This document shows positions 27,338-35,877 of a DNA stretch of 64,000 nucleotides, piece by piece. The DNA comes from an uncultured Candidatus Binatia bacterium (GTDB lineage Bacteria > Desulfobacterota > Binatia > Bin18): positions 992,501 to 1,056,500 of the forward strand of contig OY282457.1 of NCBI GenBank assembly GCA_958296235.1, read 5' to 3'. The position numbers and the translations under genes are program-made. The notes below the pieces were generated by a model. It was given only the letters and a program-made list of their open reading frames with translations. It searched no databases and was not told the origin of the DNA. The first letter of the stretch is position 1; every line of letters starts with the position of its first letter.

Positions 27338-28012
27338 GCGTCCCTGCCCTCCCTGGACCGCGGTTGAAGGCTCCGGTCCTTGCTAGGCTCTGTCGATAGC
27401 TTCTGGCAAATTCTCATTTTCATGAGGCGGGCTAATACTTTTGCGCGACTTTTACCCTTTTTTTCGCCTTATTTGGGCGGGTCTGAGCGGGTTATTTTGT
27501 TGACGGTCCTACCCCCCCCCCTCTGCGGGCGAAAGTGAGCAAAAACAGGTACTTAGCTTTTTATATGACACTTTTATGACACATAAGGTCCAGCAGGCTC
27601 GGTTGTGCGGGTTGGGCATCATGTTTGCCTTGTACCGCATCTTGCTGGGGATGCAAAGAGGCTGCTCGATTGAAATATAAGACCTCTTGCCGTTTCTTGG
27701 CCGGCGGGTTTTGTGCCGGATACTTCCATACCCGCGGCCCGCTTCCACTCTACGCACTCCCACCCGTCCGCATCCAGGGCCGGGTATTCACCGGCATAGC
27801 CTGCCACGCAGATTTGATTCCTATTTTAACTATCAGAAAAACTGATACTTATGCAAAATTCTCATTTCAATTGGAAATTCAGGCGAGGCTATCTCAGTTA
27901 TAGGACTGAATCGTTGCGTTGCTGATAAATTTTCAACCCAGGGAGAAACCGTTATTGTGTTGCGCTACACGCTATAGATAAATAATACTCGAAGGCCCAA
28001 GGAGGCGAACCA
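27338..28012. other. Non-coding stretch at left edge of defence island
   Basis: 675 bp with no supportable gene. It contains a run of nine C at about 27511-27519 and becomes A+T-richer towards 27,900. An inverted repeat TATCAG-aaaaa-CTGATA lies at 27831-27847. The right end carries the putative promoter of the giant HTH gene. Short open frames here have no recognisable motif. The composition change suggests an island junction, but no integrase or attachment site was seen. Confidence 0.5.
27960..27988 (+). promoter_or_regulatory. Putative promoter of the giant HTH gene
   Basis: TTGCGC (27960-27965), a 17-bp spacer and TAATAC (27983-27988), 25 nt upstream of the ATG at 28013, which has an AAGGAGG ribosome-binding site. 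The -35 region overlaps a small inverted repeat GTGT-tgcgct-ACAC, a possible autoregulatory site for the encoded HTH. Confidence 0.4.
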
Positions 28013-31000
28013 ATGCGCGACAAATCAGAAAACCGTGTACATCCGGGTATTTACACAAGGGAGCATGTCATCCCGCCGGCAATGTCAGTGACGCAGGCCG
28101 CGAAGAGACTGGAAGTTGGAAGGCCCGCTCTGTCGAACTTTCTGAACGGAAAGTCGTCATTGTCTCCTGACATGGCCGTCAAGCTGGAGAAATCCTTTGG
28201 TGCCGACCGGCAGAAGCTCCTTGGTCTTCAGGCAGCGTTCGACCTTCACAAGCAGCGCGAGAAAGAGAAGACCGTTACCGCGCACCGCGATGTTCTTCCT
28301 TTCCTAACCATCAAGGCTAGGCAAATCGAGGATTGGGCGGACCGCATTATTGAGGCTCGCCATTTGCTGTCGGTACTTCTGCGTAAGCTGGTGCATTCAA
28401 CCGGCCATGGACTCCGGCGCGTTGACTTCCCCGGTTATGACAACGCGGAACGGAAAGGCTGGGACGGGTTTATCCAAGCGGACGCGGCGACGCCGTGGAT
28501 TCCTGAAGGCGAATCCGGCTGGGAGTTTGGCACCAGTCAGAGGCCGAGTAAAAAGGCTGAGCACGATTATGGGCTGCGCCTTGTTTCTATCCCTCCGGCT
28601 GAGAGGTCCGAATGCACCTTTGTCTTTGTCACCCCGCGCAATTGGCCCGGCAAAACCGATTGGGCCAAAAGTAAAAACGCGAAAGGCGAATGGAAGGCGG
28701 TGAGAGCATTCGACGCAAGCGACTTGGAGCAGTGGCTAGAAGAGTCTATTCCCGCCCAGATGTGGCTTGCCGAACAACTCAACCTGCCAGCCCACGGGTT
28801 CGAGACGCTGGAGCGGTGCAGGCAGCGCTGGGAGGATGCGAGCGAGCCGAAGATGGTCCCCGAGATATTCGAGCCTTCAATCACCGCGTACCGAGAGTCC
28901 TTCAAAAATTGGCTCGAAAAACCGAGTGAAAAACCGTTTGTGGTCGCAGCCGATTCCAAGGATGAGGCGCTTGCGTTTCTCTCATGTCTGTTTCGGGACA
29001 GAGACATTGCAACCCGCTGGGGAGCCCTCGCAGTCGTTTTCAAATCTGTTGAGACGCTACGGACCCTGTCAAATTCGTCGTCACCCTTCATTCCAATCGT
29101 CCGCACCGAAGAAGCCGAACGAGAACTGGCCGCTGTCTACCGTCAATTTCACTGCATTATCGTCCGTCCCCGCAATGCGGTTGACTCAAAGCCGGATATC
29201 GCTCTTGACCTGTTGAACTACGAAACCTTCAAAAATGGTCTCGTCGCGATGGGCATCAAGGACGACAGAGTCGAGCGACTTGCAAGAGAATCGGGACGCT
29301 CGCCGACCATTCTGCGGCGGCGGCTCTCAAAGATTGACGCTATCAGGAAGCCCCAATGGGCCGGAGACTTAAAAACGGCAAGGAGTCTGATCCCGATGAC
29401 TTTGATCGGCGCGTGGCACGCAGCATCCAACGCTGATCGTGATATTGTACGCACTCTCGCGGATGCGCCTTATGAGCAGGTTGAAGAGAGCGTTACGCGC
29501 CTCCTTGAATTCGACGACTCCCCCGTCTGGTCCACCGGACAATATCCCGAATATCCCGGACAATATCACGGCGTCGCCTCGAAAATTGATGCGTTGTTCG
29601 CGGTCAACAAGTCTGTGTCTGCAAACGACCTGGTTGAGTTCTTTCGGCTTGCTGAATACGTGCTTTCGGAGAGTGATCCGGCACTTGAGCTTCCAGAGGA
29701 CGAAAGATGGGCCAAGGTGAGGGATCACTCTGCTGCCCTGCGTAAGGGTGTCTGCGAAACTCTTGTCATCCTGTCTGTCCACGGCAACAATCTGTTCCGG
29801 GAGCGGCTTGGCGTTGACGTCGAGGGGCGTGTTTCCTGTCTCATCCGAAAACTTCTTACGCCGCTCTCTCTCGACAAACTACTCTCGCAAGGCAATGACC
29901 TCCCGCACTACGCCGAAGCGGCACCGGAAGAGTTTCTGAGTCTGATCAAAGCGGACCTGCAAAAGCCTGAACCAGTGGTGCTGGGCTTGCTAAAACCCGT
30001 CAAAAACGGTTTCTGGGATTCTCCGAAACGGTCGGGGCTGCTGTGGGCGCTGGAATGCCTTGCCTGGAAACACCTCGGGCAGGTAAGCCTGATACTGGCG
30101 CAATTGTCGAAAACCGTTATCAACGACAACTGGACGAACAAGCCGATAGCCAGCCTTCAGGCAACGTATCGGTCGTGGATGCCGCAAACCGCGGCTTCGC
30201 TTGAGGAGCGGATACAGGCCCTTGAGAGGCTGACGAAACAATTCCCTGATATCGCTTGGCAGATTTGTATCGATCAGATCAACTATAGGTCCCGGATAGG
30301 GATTTACAGCTACAGGCCGCGTTGGCGCAGCGACGCTTCAGGGGCCGGTCGGCCGTCTACCGGGAAAGAAGTCGACGAATTTAACCGTAAGGCGCTTGAC
30401 CTTGCACTCGCATGGCCTTGTCACGACCAGAAGACGCTCAGCGACCTTAGTGAGCAATTGCCAAGGCTGGCAGAGGAAGACCAGAGCAGAGTTTGGGATT
30501 TGATTGACGCTTGGGCAGACTCGGAAACAGATGAAACAGCCAAAGCCCATCTTCGAGAACGGATACGCCAGTCCACGTTTACCCTGGATGTGAATGACCT
30601 CACAAAAGACCGGGGACGCAAGGCATACGAAAAGCTGCAGCCCCGCGATCTCATTACCCGACACACCTGGCTTTTCGACAAAGAATGGATTGATCTGCCT
30701 ATGGAGGAGGCCCGGAGTGAAGGATTCGACTCCTCCAAATTCGAGGAGAAAGTCAAGAAACTCCGCGCTACGGCGATGAAGGAGATATGGCAGGAGCACG
30801 GGTTTGAAGGGGTAAAGTCGCTCTTGTCCCGCAGTGATGCACCGAATGCCGTTGGACGTTCTTTGGAACCATGTATCGAAGACCCGCAGATGCAGACCGA
30901 TCTGTTACGGCACTGCCTTTCCGTTACCGGCGACATGGAGAGAAAATTTGATGGCTGTGTCCAAGGATTCCTCCTGTCTTGTGCGGACGAAGTGCGCGAT

Positions 31001-32083
31001 GCCGTTCTCTCGACCGTTGCCGGAAGTATGGACGCGAATCGGATCGTACGGTTGTTCTGCTGCGCGCCATTCAAGCAGCATACATGGCACCTGCTTAACC
31101 GATATGACAAGAAAATCAGGGAGAAATACTGGCGGGAGGTCTTCCCTCTTCCCTGGGGACCCTACAGCGAGATGGAACTGATCGAAATCATAGATCGCCT
31201 GCTTGAAGCAAAGCGCCCCCGCGCTGCTTTCCAGACTGTGAACCGCATCAATTGGGACCAAGTCGAGACAGCGCGGCTAAAGCGTCTTCTTCTCGCCGTT
31301 GCCACCGTGGATGCTGAACCAGCGGACCTGTACAGACCTGACGCTTGGCATATTTCGGAGGCATTGGATTCGCTTGATGGCCGCACCGGTGTCAGCTCGG
31401 ACGAGATGGCACAGCTTGAGTTCATGTTCATGGCTGCTCTTGAGCACAGCGAACACGGCATTCCCAATCTGGAGCGGCAAATCGCCGATTCCCCGGCGCT
31501 CTTCGTTCAAATGCTGGCTCTGGCGTACAAACGTAACGACGACGGGCAGGACCCCCCCGAATGGCGGATCGAAGACCCCAAGCGGCACGAGGAGTTAGCT
31601 TGCGCCGTCTCCCGTCTTCTTCGGCTTATCAAGCATATTCCGGGGACCGGCCCGGACGGAAAGGTGGCTGCCGAAGAGCTGTATGCCTGGATGACCGCGA
31701 CACAGCGACTCTGCGCCGAATACGGACGTGCCGAGGTTGGTGATCTGATGATCGGTGAACTTCTGTCTAAGTCCCCTGCTGAACAGGACGGCAGTTGGCC
31801 GTGTCTTCCGGTCTGCGAGGCGATGGAAAGGATTGCTTCCCCAAAGATCAGAGAGGGTTTCATCATTGGCGTCTATAACAGTCGTGGCGTGCACTCACGA
31901 GGTATGGACGAGGGAGGAGATCAGGAACGTGAGCTTGCCGCAAAATACCGCGGCTGGGCAAAGCTACGCGCCTTCGACCATCCTTATGTCAACAGCGTTC
32001 TCGAAAGCGTTGCTGCCGGATACGATCGAGATGCGGCGGGGGAGGACAACCAAAGAAAAATTGAAAAGAGGCTGGGGCATTGA
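28013..32083 (+). CDS. 1356-residue protein with HigA-type HTH, putative defence protein
   Basis: Residues about 10-85 are a HigA-like helix-turn-helix (HPGIYTREHVIPPAMSVTQA, LSNFLNGKSSLSPDMAVKLE). Residues 130-260 form a second conserved-looking block with GWDG (D151), WEFG (E171), KKAEHDY and FVFVTPRNW; its acidic/Lys pattern faintly recalls a restriction-endonuclease-like fold, not proven. Residues 290-480 have an alternating beta/alpha look with no Walker A (PFVVAADSKDEALAFL where a P-loop would sit) and end in a winged-helix-like RLARESGRSPTILRRRLSKI. Residues 500-1356 appear all-helical and repeat-like. No transmembrane segment. It converges on hsdS with a 60-bp gap, so it lies in the R-M/TA island. 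An antiphage role is inference. Start chosen by AAGGAGG. Confidence 0.6.
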   Translation: MRDKSENRVHPGIYTREHVIPPAMSVTQAAKRLEVGRPALSNFLNGKSSLSPDMAVKLEKSFGADRQKLLGLQAAFDLHKQREKEKTVTAHRDVLPFLTIKARQIEDWADRIIEARHLLSVLLRKLVHSTGHGLRRVDFPGYDNAERKGWDGFIQADAATPWIPEGESGWEFGTSQRPSKKAEHDYGLRLVSIPPAERSECTFVFVTPRNWPGKTDWAKSKNAKGEWKAVRAFDASDLEQWLEESIPAQMWLAEQLNLPAHGFETLERCRQRWEDASEPKMVPEIFEPSITAYRESFKNWLEKPSEKPFVVAADSKDEALAFLSCLFRDRDIATRWGALAVVFKSVETLRTLSNSSSPFIPIVRTEEAERELAAVYRQFHCIIVRPRNAVDSKPDIALDLLNYETFKNGLVAMGIKDDRVERLARESGRSPTILRRRLSKIDAIRKPQWAGDLKTARSLIPMTLIGAWHAASNADRDIVRTLADAPYEQVEESVTRLLEFDDSPVWSTGQYPEYPGQYHGVASKIDALFAVNKSVSANDLVEFFRLAEYVLSESDPALELPEDERWAKVRDHSAALRKGVCETLVILSVHGNNLFRERLGVDVEGRVSCLIRKLLTPLSLDKLLSQGNDLPHYAEAAPEEFLSLIKADLQKPEPVVLGLLKPVKNGFWDSPKRSGLLWALECLAWKHLGQVSLILAQLSKTVINDNWTNKPIASLQATYRSWMPQTAASLEERIQALERLTKQFPDIAWQICIDQINYRSRIGIYSYRPRWRSDASGAGRPSTGKEVDEFNRKALDLALAWPCHDQKTLSDLSEQLPRLAEEDQSRVWDLIDAWADSETDETAKAHLRERIRQSTFTLDVNDLTKDRGRKAYEKLQPRDLITRHTWLFDKEWIDLPMEEARSEGFDSSKFEEKVKKLRATAMKEIWQEHGFEGVKSLLSRSDAPNAVGRSLEPCIEDPQMQTDLLRHCLSVTGDMERKFDGCVQGFLLSCADEVRDAVLSTVAGSMDANRIVRLFCCAPFKQHTWHLLNRYDKKIREKYWREVFPLPWGPYSEMELIEIIDRLLEAKRPRAAFQTVNRINWDQVETARLKRLLLAVATVDAEPADLYRPDAWHISEALDSLDGRTGVSSDEMAQLEFMFMAALEHSEHGIPNLERQIADSPALFVQMLALAYKRNDDGQDPPEWRIEDPKRHEELACAVSRLLRLIKHIPGTGPDGKVAAEELYAWMTATQRLCAEYGRAEVGDLMIGELLSKSPAEQDGSWPCLPVCEAMERIASPKIREGFIIGVYNSRGVHSRGMDEGGDQERELAAKYRGWAKLRAFDHPYVNSVLESVAAGYDRDAAGEDNQRKIEKRLGH

Positions 32084-32143
32084 AAGAAGCTAGAGGAAAT
32101 ACACATGAAATATGACCTTCTTCGGATAGCTTTGAGGGAACTT

Positions 32144-33877
32144 CTAGTCAGCCGTCAATTGAGGATGATTTCTATGCGGCTCCAGGGCCTCATGCAACAA
32201 AGCGCCCACCAGCCGCCCCCGCGTTTCGTCACCCATAGCAAGGCTCCCCTCCAGCCGGTCACACACCGCCATCATCTCATCGACTTTGGCGACGATGCGG
32301 CGCTGCTCGGCAAGAGGTGGGAGGGGCACTAGCATCTCAGTCAAAATGCCGAGATTGATATTCTTCTGTGCCGTGGACGGAGCAAATTCGTGAAGGTTCG
32401 CCTTTGCGGTCCGAATAAAGTATTCAAAGTAGCGGGCGCTTCCGAAGCTGTCGTGGGGGATTAAACCGACCACGCTGTCGGGGAAGCAGGCGTCAAATGT
32501 CAATATACCGCTGTCAGCGATATTTGCCGCTATCGTGATACAGAGTGTTCCAGCCGGCCACAGAGCACTTTGCGTGAGGCCAATATCGTTGTAGTGGTTC
32601 GTGTATGTTTTGATAGTGCCTCCAGACCGAGCTACATCGCCGGTCTGAATGAAAGGGTACTTTCCGTTTTCGTAGAGAATTGGATCGTTGCGTGGCCGAT
32701 GTTTCGACTTGCCGCGTCCGAACGTCCCGACCTCCGGGAGTCGTGCCCAAATCCATCCGGTTGGTAGGTCAAAAGGAGCATTCGTACTATCAGCCGGCGG
32801 TAGAGGCTTTGACTTCTTGATTGTCCCGGTTTTCTCTAAGCTTGATCGGTCCGCAGCAATCCGCTTCAACAACTCCGCCGCCGGCTCATCATCCGGGTCC
32901 TGCTCCACCAGCTTCCCCCGCACGGCCAAGTTCAGGATGGTCTGACGCAGCGCCTTCACCTGTTCAGGCCGCGTGGTCATCGGGGCGAGGTTGTTCAGGA
33001 CAAATGCGACGTGTTCCCGGAACGTCGCTTGGTCTGGATCGGGGGCATTCAGGCGGGCGAGGCTTGCCGCGGCCAGCCGGGTTCGCGCTGTCTCCCGTTC
33101 CGCCCGTGCCGCCTCCAGCCGGTCGCACAGCCCCATCAGTTCATCGACCTTGGCGACGATGCGGCATTGTTCGGCGAAGGGCGGGAGGGGAAACGGTGAA
33201 TGAGCGAAGTATTCCGCCGGCACCCGCTTCTGGCCGGCGGTGCCGGTCATCCTTGGAATGCCGGTTTCGATAAAGTTCGGACTCTTGAGGAACAGAACAA
33301 TGAAGTTCGGATCGACGAATAATGGACGGACAATATGCAACTCTGTAGTGCCGCTTCCAAGCCCGCCGATCAGGTTTCGGAAGACGGTCGATTTTCCGTT
33401 CTGAAAACACGGCGTGATTTTCGCCAAGCCAACATCCCCTTCGGCAAAATGCGTGTAACCCCTTTTGATCTCTCCCCAGGGTCGAATCTCGTGGGTGCAT
33501 GTCACGCCGTAGTCGGCTGGAATCATCGGCATCGGGATGAATGACGCCTGAACATCGTCTGCTGTCTCGTTCCTCGGACTCAGGATGCCGATCTCCGCAA
33601 TTTGACTCCATGTCCAGTTTGCAGGCAGCGGAAACGGCAAGTCCCTCTCTGTCAGCGGCGGAATTGCTTTTGGCTTTCTTATCTCCCCCGCCTGCACCAT
33701 CCGCGCCTTCTCCGCGGCAATCCGCTTCACCAACTCCGCCGCCGGCTCATCATCCGGGTCCTGCGGCACGAGCTTGCCCCGTACCGCCAAGTCGAGAATG
33801 AACCGGCGTAGCCGCTGAACCGCCTCGGGGGTCTGCATCAGACGGTCAAAATTGGTCAGCAGGGCCTCAATGCTCAT
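32144..33877 (-). CDS. hsdS: Type I restriction-modification specificity subunit HsdS
   Basis: 577 residues with two target-recognition domains, each followed by a conserved helical region. The repeats are visible as LPPFAEQCRIVAKVDELMGL and LPPLAEQRRIVAKVDEMMAV, and upstream as KLVPQDPDDEPAAELVKRIA and KLVEQDPDDEPAAELLKRIA. HsdS sets the bipartite DNA target for both methylation and cleavage. It is on the same strand as hsdM and hsdR but separated from hsdM by about 2 kb of toxin-antitoxin genes, so it probably needs its own promoter. Slightly longer than usual because of an N-terminal helical extension. Confidence 0.93.
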   Translation of the reverse strand: MSIEALLTNFDRLMQTPEAVQRLRRFILDLAVRGKLVPQDPDDEPAAELVKRIAAEKARMVQAGEIRKPKAIPPLTERDLPFPLPANWTWSQIAEIGILSPRNETADDVQASFIPMPMIPADYGVTCTHEIRPWGEIKRGYTHFAEGDVGLAKITPCFQNGKSTVFRNLIGGLGSGTTELHIVRPLFVDPNFIVLFLKSPNFIETGIPRMTGTAGQKRVPAEYFAHSPFPLPPFAEQCRIVAKVDELMGLCDRLEAARAERETARTRLAAASLARLNAPDPDQATFREHVAFVLNNLAPMTTRPEQVKALRQTILNLAVRGKLVEQDPDDEPAAELLKRIAADRSSLEKTGTIKKSKPLPPADSTNAPFDLPTGWIWARLPEVGTFGRGKSKHRPRNDPILYENGKYPFIQTGDVARSGGTIKTYTNHYNDIGLTQSALWPAGTLCITIAANIADSGILTFDACFPDSVVGLIPHDSFGSARYFEYFIRTAKANLHEFAPSTAQKNINLGILTEMLVPLPPLAEQRRIVAKVDEMMAVCDRLEGSLAMGDETRGRLVGALLHEALEPHRNHPQLTAD

Positions 33878-33954
33878 CGTCCCAGGGCTTCGCTCCCGTC
33901 AGTGGCCGCGTACACTCTTTCCGTTACGAAGACCCTGTTCAAAAAAATTCGGGC

Positions 33955-34086
33955 TTAGGGAATAACCTCAAAGCCTATCTGCTGAAAGTGGCGGTCCAGC
34001 GTCAGTGCACGACGAATTTTCAACTCTCGCATCACTACGAAACTGCAACAGTCGGTAAAGGAAAAGTCCTTATCCCTGTAGCGGCG
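33955..34086 (-). pseudogene. VapC (PIN domain) C-terminal remnant
   Basis: The last 43 codons of a VapC-type toxin remain, including RYRDKDFSFTDCCSFVVM and ALTLDRHFQQIGFEVIP, which hold the third and fourth acidic positions of the PIN fold. The first about 85 residues, with the DxN/E motifs, are missing: the antitoxin stop at 34109 is followed almost at once by this tail in another frame. A deletion between antitoxin and toxin 3' end is the simplest cause. No active RNase is expected. Confidence 0.7.
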
Positions 34087-34108
34087 GCCGTATCCACAAA
34101 CAGCAGCC

Positions 34109-34354
34109 TCACCGGTACAGCACCTCATCGTGCCGCACCGCGGCGTCCCCGGACTTCGACGCGCCCACGGGCGGAGCCTCGTACAGCGGGTCCGATTCCA
34201 AAGGCACACCGTCGAGCGGAGGACTGCCGACAGGGATGATATCGAAAGCCGGGCGACTTCTGTACAGAACGGTAAACCGCTCCCCACGGCGTACTTTCTC
34301 GACAACATCTTGCAGACGTTCACGGAGCTGTTTGGCGCTGATAGTTTCAGGCAT
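34109..34354 (-). CDS. Phd/YefM-type antitoxin, intact, toxin lost
   Basis: 81 residues: ISAKQLRERLQDVVEKVRRG + ERFTVLYRSRPAFDIIPVG is the Phd/YefM DNA-binding N-terminus, and the C-terminus DEVLYR matches the normal end of these antitoxins. The ATG at 34354 is preceded by GGAGG lying in the loop of a small hairpin (AAAGAG-gagg-CTCTTT on the coding strand). The cognate VapC survives only as a C-terminal fragment, so it is probably an orphan. Confidence 0.75.
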   Translation of the reverse strand: MPETISAKQLRERLQDVVEKVRRGERFTVLYRSRPAFDIIPVGSPPLDGVPLESDPLYEAPPVGASKSGDAAVRHDEVLYR

Positions 34355-34355
34355 C

Positions 34356-34414
34356 AAAGAGCCTCCTCTTTCTAAAGTGAAGTTTAACTTAAAATAATTT
34401 TTTCTCTAGCCCAA
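34356..34414 (-). promoter_or_regulatory. Promoter, operator and RBS hairpin of orphan antitoxin
   Basis: On the minus strand, TTGGGC (34409-34414), 17 bp, TAAGTT (34386-34391). The -10 overlaps the palindrome AAGTTTAACTT (34380-34390), a likely autoregulatory operator. Downstream, AAAGAG-gagg-CTCTTT (34356-34371) forms a 6-bp stem that places the GGAGG ribosome-binding site in its loop. Confidence 0.5.
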
Positions 34415-34468
34415 GTTGTCCGAGAAGAACGGGCCGGACGGTGATCGTTCGACGGAACCAAGTGGCAA

Positions 34469-34894
34469 TCACCCTTCCCACGGATTGAAAACCGGAACAC
34501 CGGTTTGACGAAAGTCCTCCTCGTTGCGGGTGCACACAACCAGAGAATGTATGTATGCGGTGGCCGCAATGAAGAGGTCAGGCTGGCTGAAAGTGATCGA
34601 ATTTTCTCGACCCCGCGCCACCATCCGACGCCATTCCAGGATCACATCCTCATCCACAGGCAGGATACGCCCGGCAAACCAAGGCCGCAGCCGGTGGTCG
34701 AGCCACACCGTAAGCTCATTACGAAACGTGGGGTCAGGCTGTCTTTCAATGCCATACCGAATCTCGGCCAGGGTAACGCTGCTGAGGAACAGGCTGTCTA
34801 TGGCCTGCGCGTCCGACCAGGCTTTGACATGACTATCGGGCCGCTTCTTGCGGAGTTCGGAGACAACATTGGTATCGAGTAGCCAGCCCGTCAC
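34469..34894 (-). CDS. vapC: PIN-domain RNase toxin, VapC/FitB-like
   Basis: A complete 141-residue PIN protein: LLDTNVVSELRKKRPD (first acidic Asp and Glu), SSVTLAEIRYGIERQ (Glu), FSQPDLFIAATAYIHSLVV (Asp) and TRNEEDF (Asp/Asn). The family cleaves RNA, often initiator tRNA or rRNA loops, when its antitoxin is lost. The start overlaps the antitoxin stop by 4 bp (ATGA), so translation is coupled. It lies between hsdM and hsdS. All catalytic acids seem present. Confidence 0.9.
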   Translation of the reverse strand: MTGWLLDTNVVSELRKKRPDSHVKAWSDAQAIDSLFLSSVTLAEIRYGIERQPDPTFRNELTVWLDHRLRPWFAGRILPVDEDVILEWRRMVARGRENSITFSQPDLFIAATAYIHSLVVCTRNEEDFRQTGVPVFNPWEG

Positions 34895-35193
34895 AACTCA
34901 ACCTCACGGACCGGACTCCGAACACCGTCTCCCCCGAATGTGATACGGCTCAGCGGAGATTGGGACAGGAGTTCGTGTAAGCTGCTGGATTGCTCCTGTG
35001 CCTGGAGGGCTTCAAATGTATCTGCCGCAACGATGACCACGGCGTCCTTCCCATGAACCGTGACCCGTTGCGGTTGCCCGGACGTGGCAAGACGAACGAG
35101 TTCGCTAAACTTTGCCTTGGCCTCTCCCAACTTCCAGCCAGGAGTCGGCATGGGGCTGGTCCGTCTGGCTTGACGAGATTTATTCAAGGACAT
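34891..35193 (-). CDS. vapB: Phd/YefM-type antitoxin of the intact PIN toxin
   Basis: 100 residues. GWKLGEAKAKFSELVRLATS + GQPQRVTVHGKDAVVIVAAD is the Phd/YefM DNA-binding fold; the C-terminal tail (SSSLHELLSQSPLSRITFGG) would cover the toxin active site. Coupled to the PIN toxin by a 4-bp overlap. Promoter and palindrome lie just upstream, consistent with autorepression by the complex. Confidence 0.88.
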   Translation of the reverse strand: MSLNKSRQARRTSPMPTPGWKLGEAKAKFSELVRLATSGQPQRVTVHGKDAVVIVAADTFEALQAQEQSSSLHELLSQSPLSRITFGGDGVRSPVREVEL

Positions 35194-35202
35194 TTCTCCC
35201 TA

Positions 35203-35246
35203 TGACTAGATTAGTCAAACTTAGGGGAAATAGCGGGTTGCGTCAA
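35203..35246 (-). promoter_or_regulatory. Promoter and operator of the intact Phd-PIN pair
   Basis: Minus-strand TTGACG (35241-35246), 17-bp spacer, TAAGTT (35218-35223), then a perfect palindrome TGACTA-gat-TAGTCA as read on the plus strand (35203-35217) about 10 nt before the antitoxin ATG. The location at the transcription start suits antitoxin repression. Confidence 0.6.
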
Positions 35247-35355
35247 ACTCGTTCTATCCAGCCGGGGCTGAAACGGCAGAATGTTCCCAAACGGCATGGA
35301 CGCAGCCTCCGAACGGGATTCTTGACTTATACGAACATCGTATTACATATTGGTC

Positions 35356-35454
35356 GTGGCGATACGGTCGTTTGCGGACAGGGATACGGAGACTGTTTGG
35401 CTTGACAAGCGGGTACGCCGTTTCCAGGGCATCCAAGCCCAAGCCAGGAGATAA
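35356..35454 (+). pseudogene. HigB toxin N-terminal remnant
   Basis: A GTG-started frame of 32 codons giving VAIRSFADRDTETVWLDKRV then RRFQGIQAQARR before TAA. This matches the N-terminus of HigB/RelE-family toxins (about 92 residues), with the rest missing. It is followed 13 bp later by an intact higA, the normal toxin-first order of HigBA loci. A deletion has removed the catalytic C-terminal part. Confidence 0.65.
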
Positions 35455-35467
35455 CGGACTACCACTG

Positions 35468-35761
35468 ATGATCGGACCCATACATCCGGGCGTGACTCTC
35501 CGTGAGGATTTCATGCAGCCCTACAAGCTGAGCGCCAACAGCCTCTCAAAGGCGCTCGGTATTTCGCAAAACCGCGTCAGCGATATCGTGCGTGGACGGC
35601 GTGGCATTACAGCCGATACCGCGCTCAGGCTTGAACATGCCTTTGGTGTGTCCGCTTCATTCTGGCTCAACCTTCAGTCCCATTACGAGCTTGAGGTCGC
35701 CAAGCGGGAGGCAGGATCGGCCATCAGAAAGACCGTGAAGCGGCTCGCCAGCGCCGCTTGA
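35468..35761 (+). CDS. higA: HigA-family antitoxin
   Basis: 97 residues beginning MIGPIHPGVTLREDFMQPYK. The HTH is SANSLSKALGISQNRVSDIV + RGRRGITADTALRLEHAFG, followed by the family's SASFWLNLQSHYELEVAK. The ATG at 35468 was chosen over an upstream in-frame start at 35372 because the family begins here. Its HigB partner is truncated, so it is probably an orphan antitoxin/repressor. It resembles the N-terminal HTH of the giant protein 3.4 kb away. Confidence 0.88.
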   Translation: MIGPIHPGVTLREDFMQPYKLSANSLSKALGISQNRVSDIVRGRRGITADTALRLEHAFGVSASFWLNLQSHYELEVAKREAGSAIRKTVKRLASAA

Positions 35762-35877
35762 ACGCTCTGGGGCGTAACACGCTAATCTGTAGCCATATCG
35801 TTCTGCTCTCGTCATGCCGGACATGAGCCGGCCTCCAGCCGGCGGAAGGGGCTGAAACGGGAGATTGCAAGCGGCCT

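Noticed and set aside
27509-27807. Short minus-strand frames in the 27.3-28.0 kb gap
   Set aside because: No RBS, no motif, and composition unlike neighbouring genes.
31630-31690. GTGPDGKV as a Walker A motif in the giant protein
   Set aside because: It lacks the Ser/Thr after GK, lies in a helical C-terminal region and has no Walker B partner.
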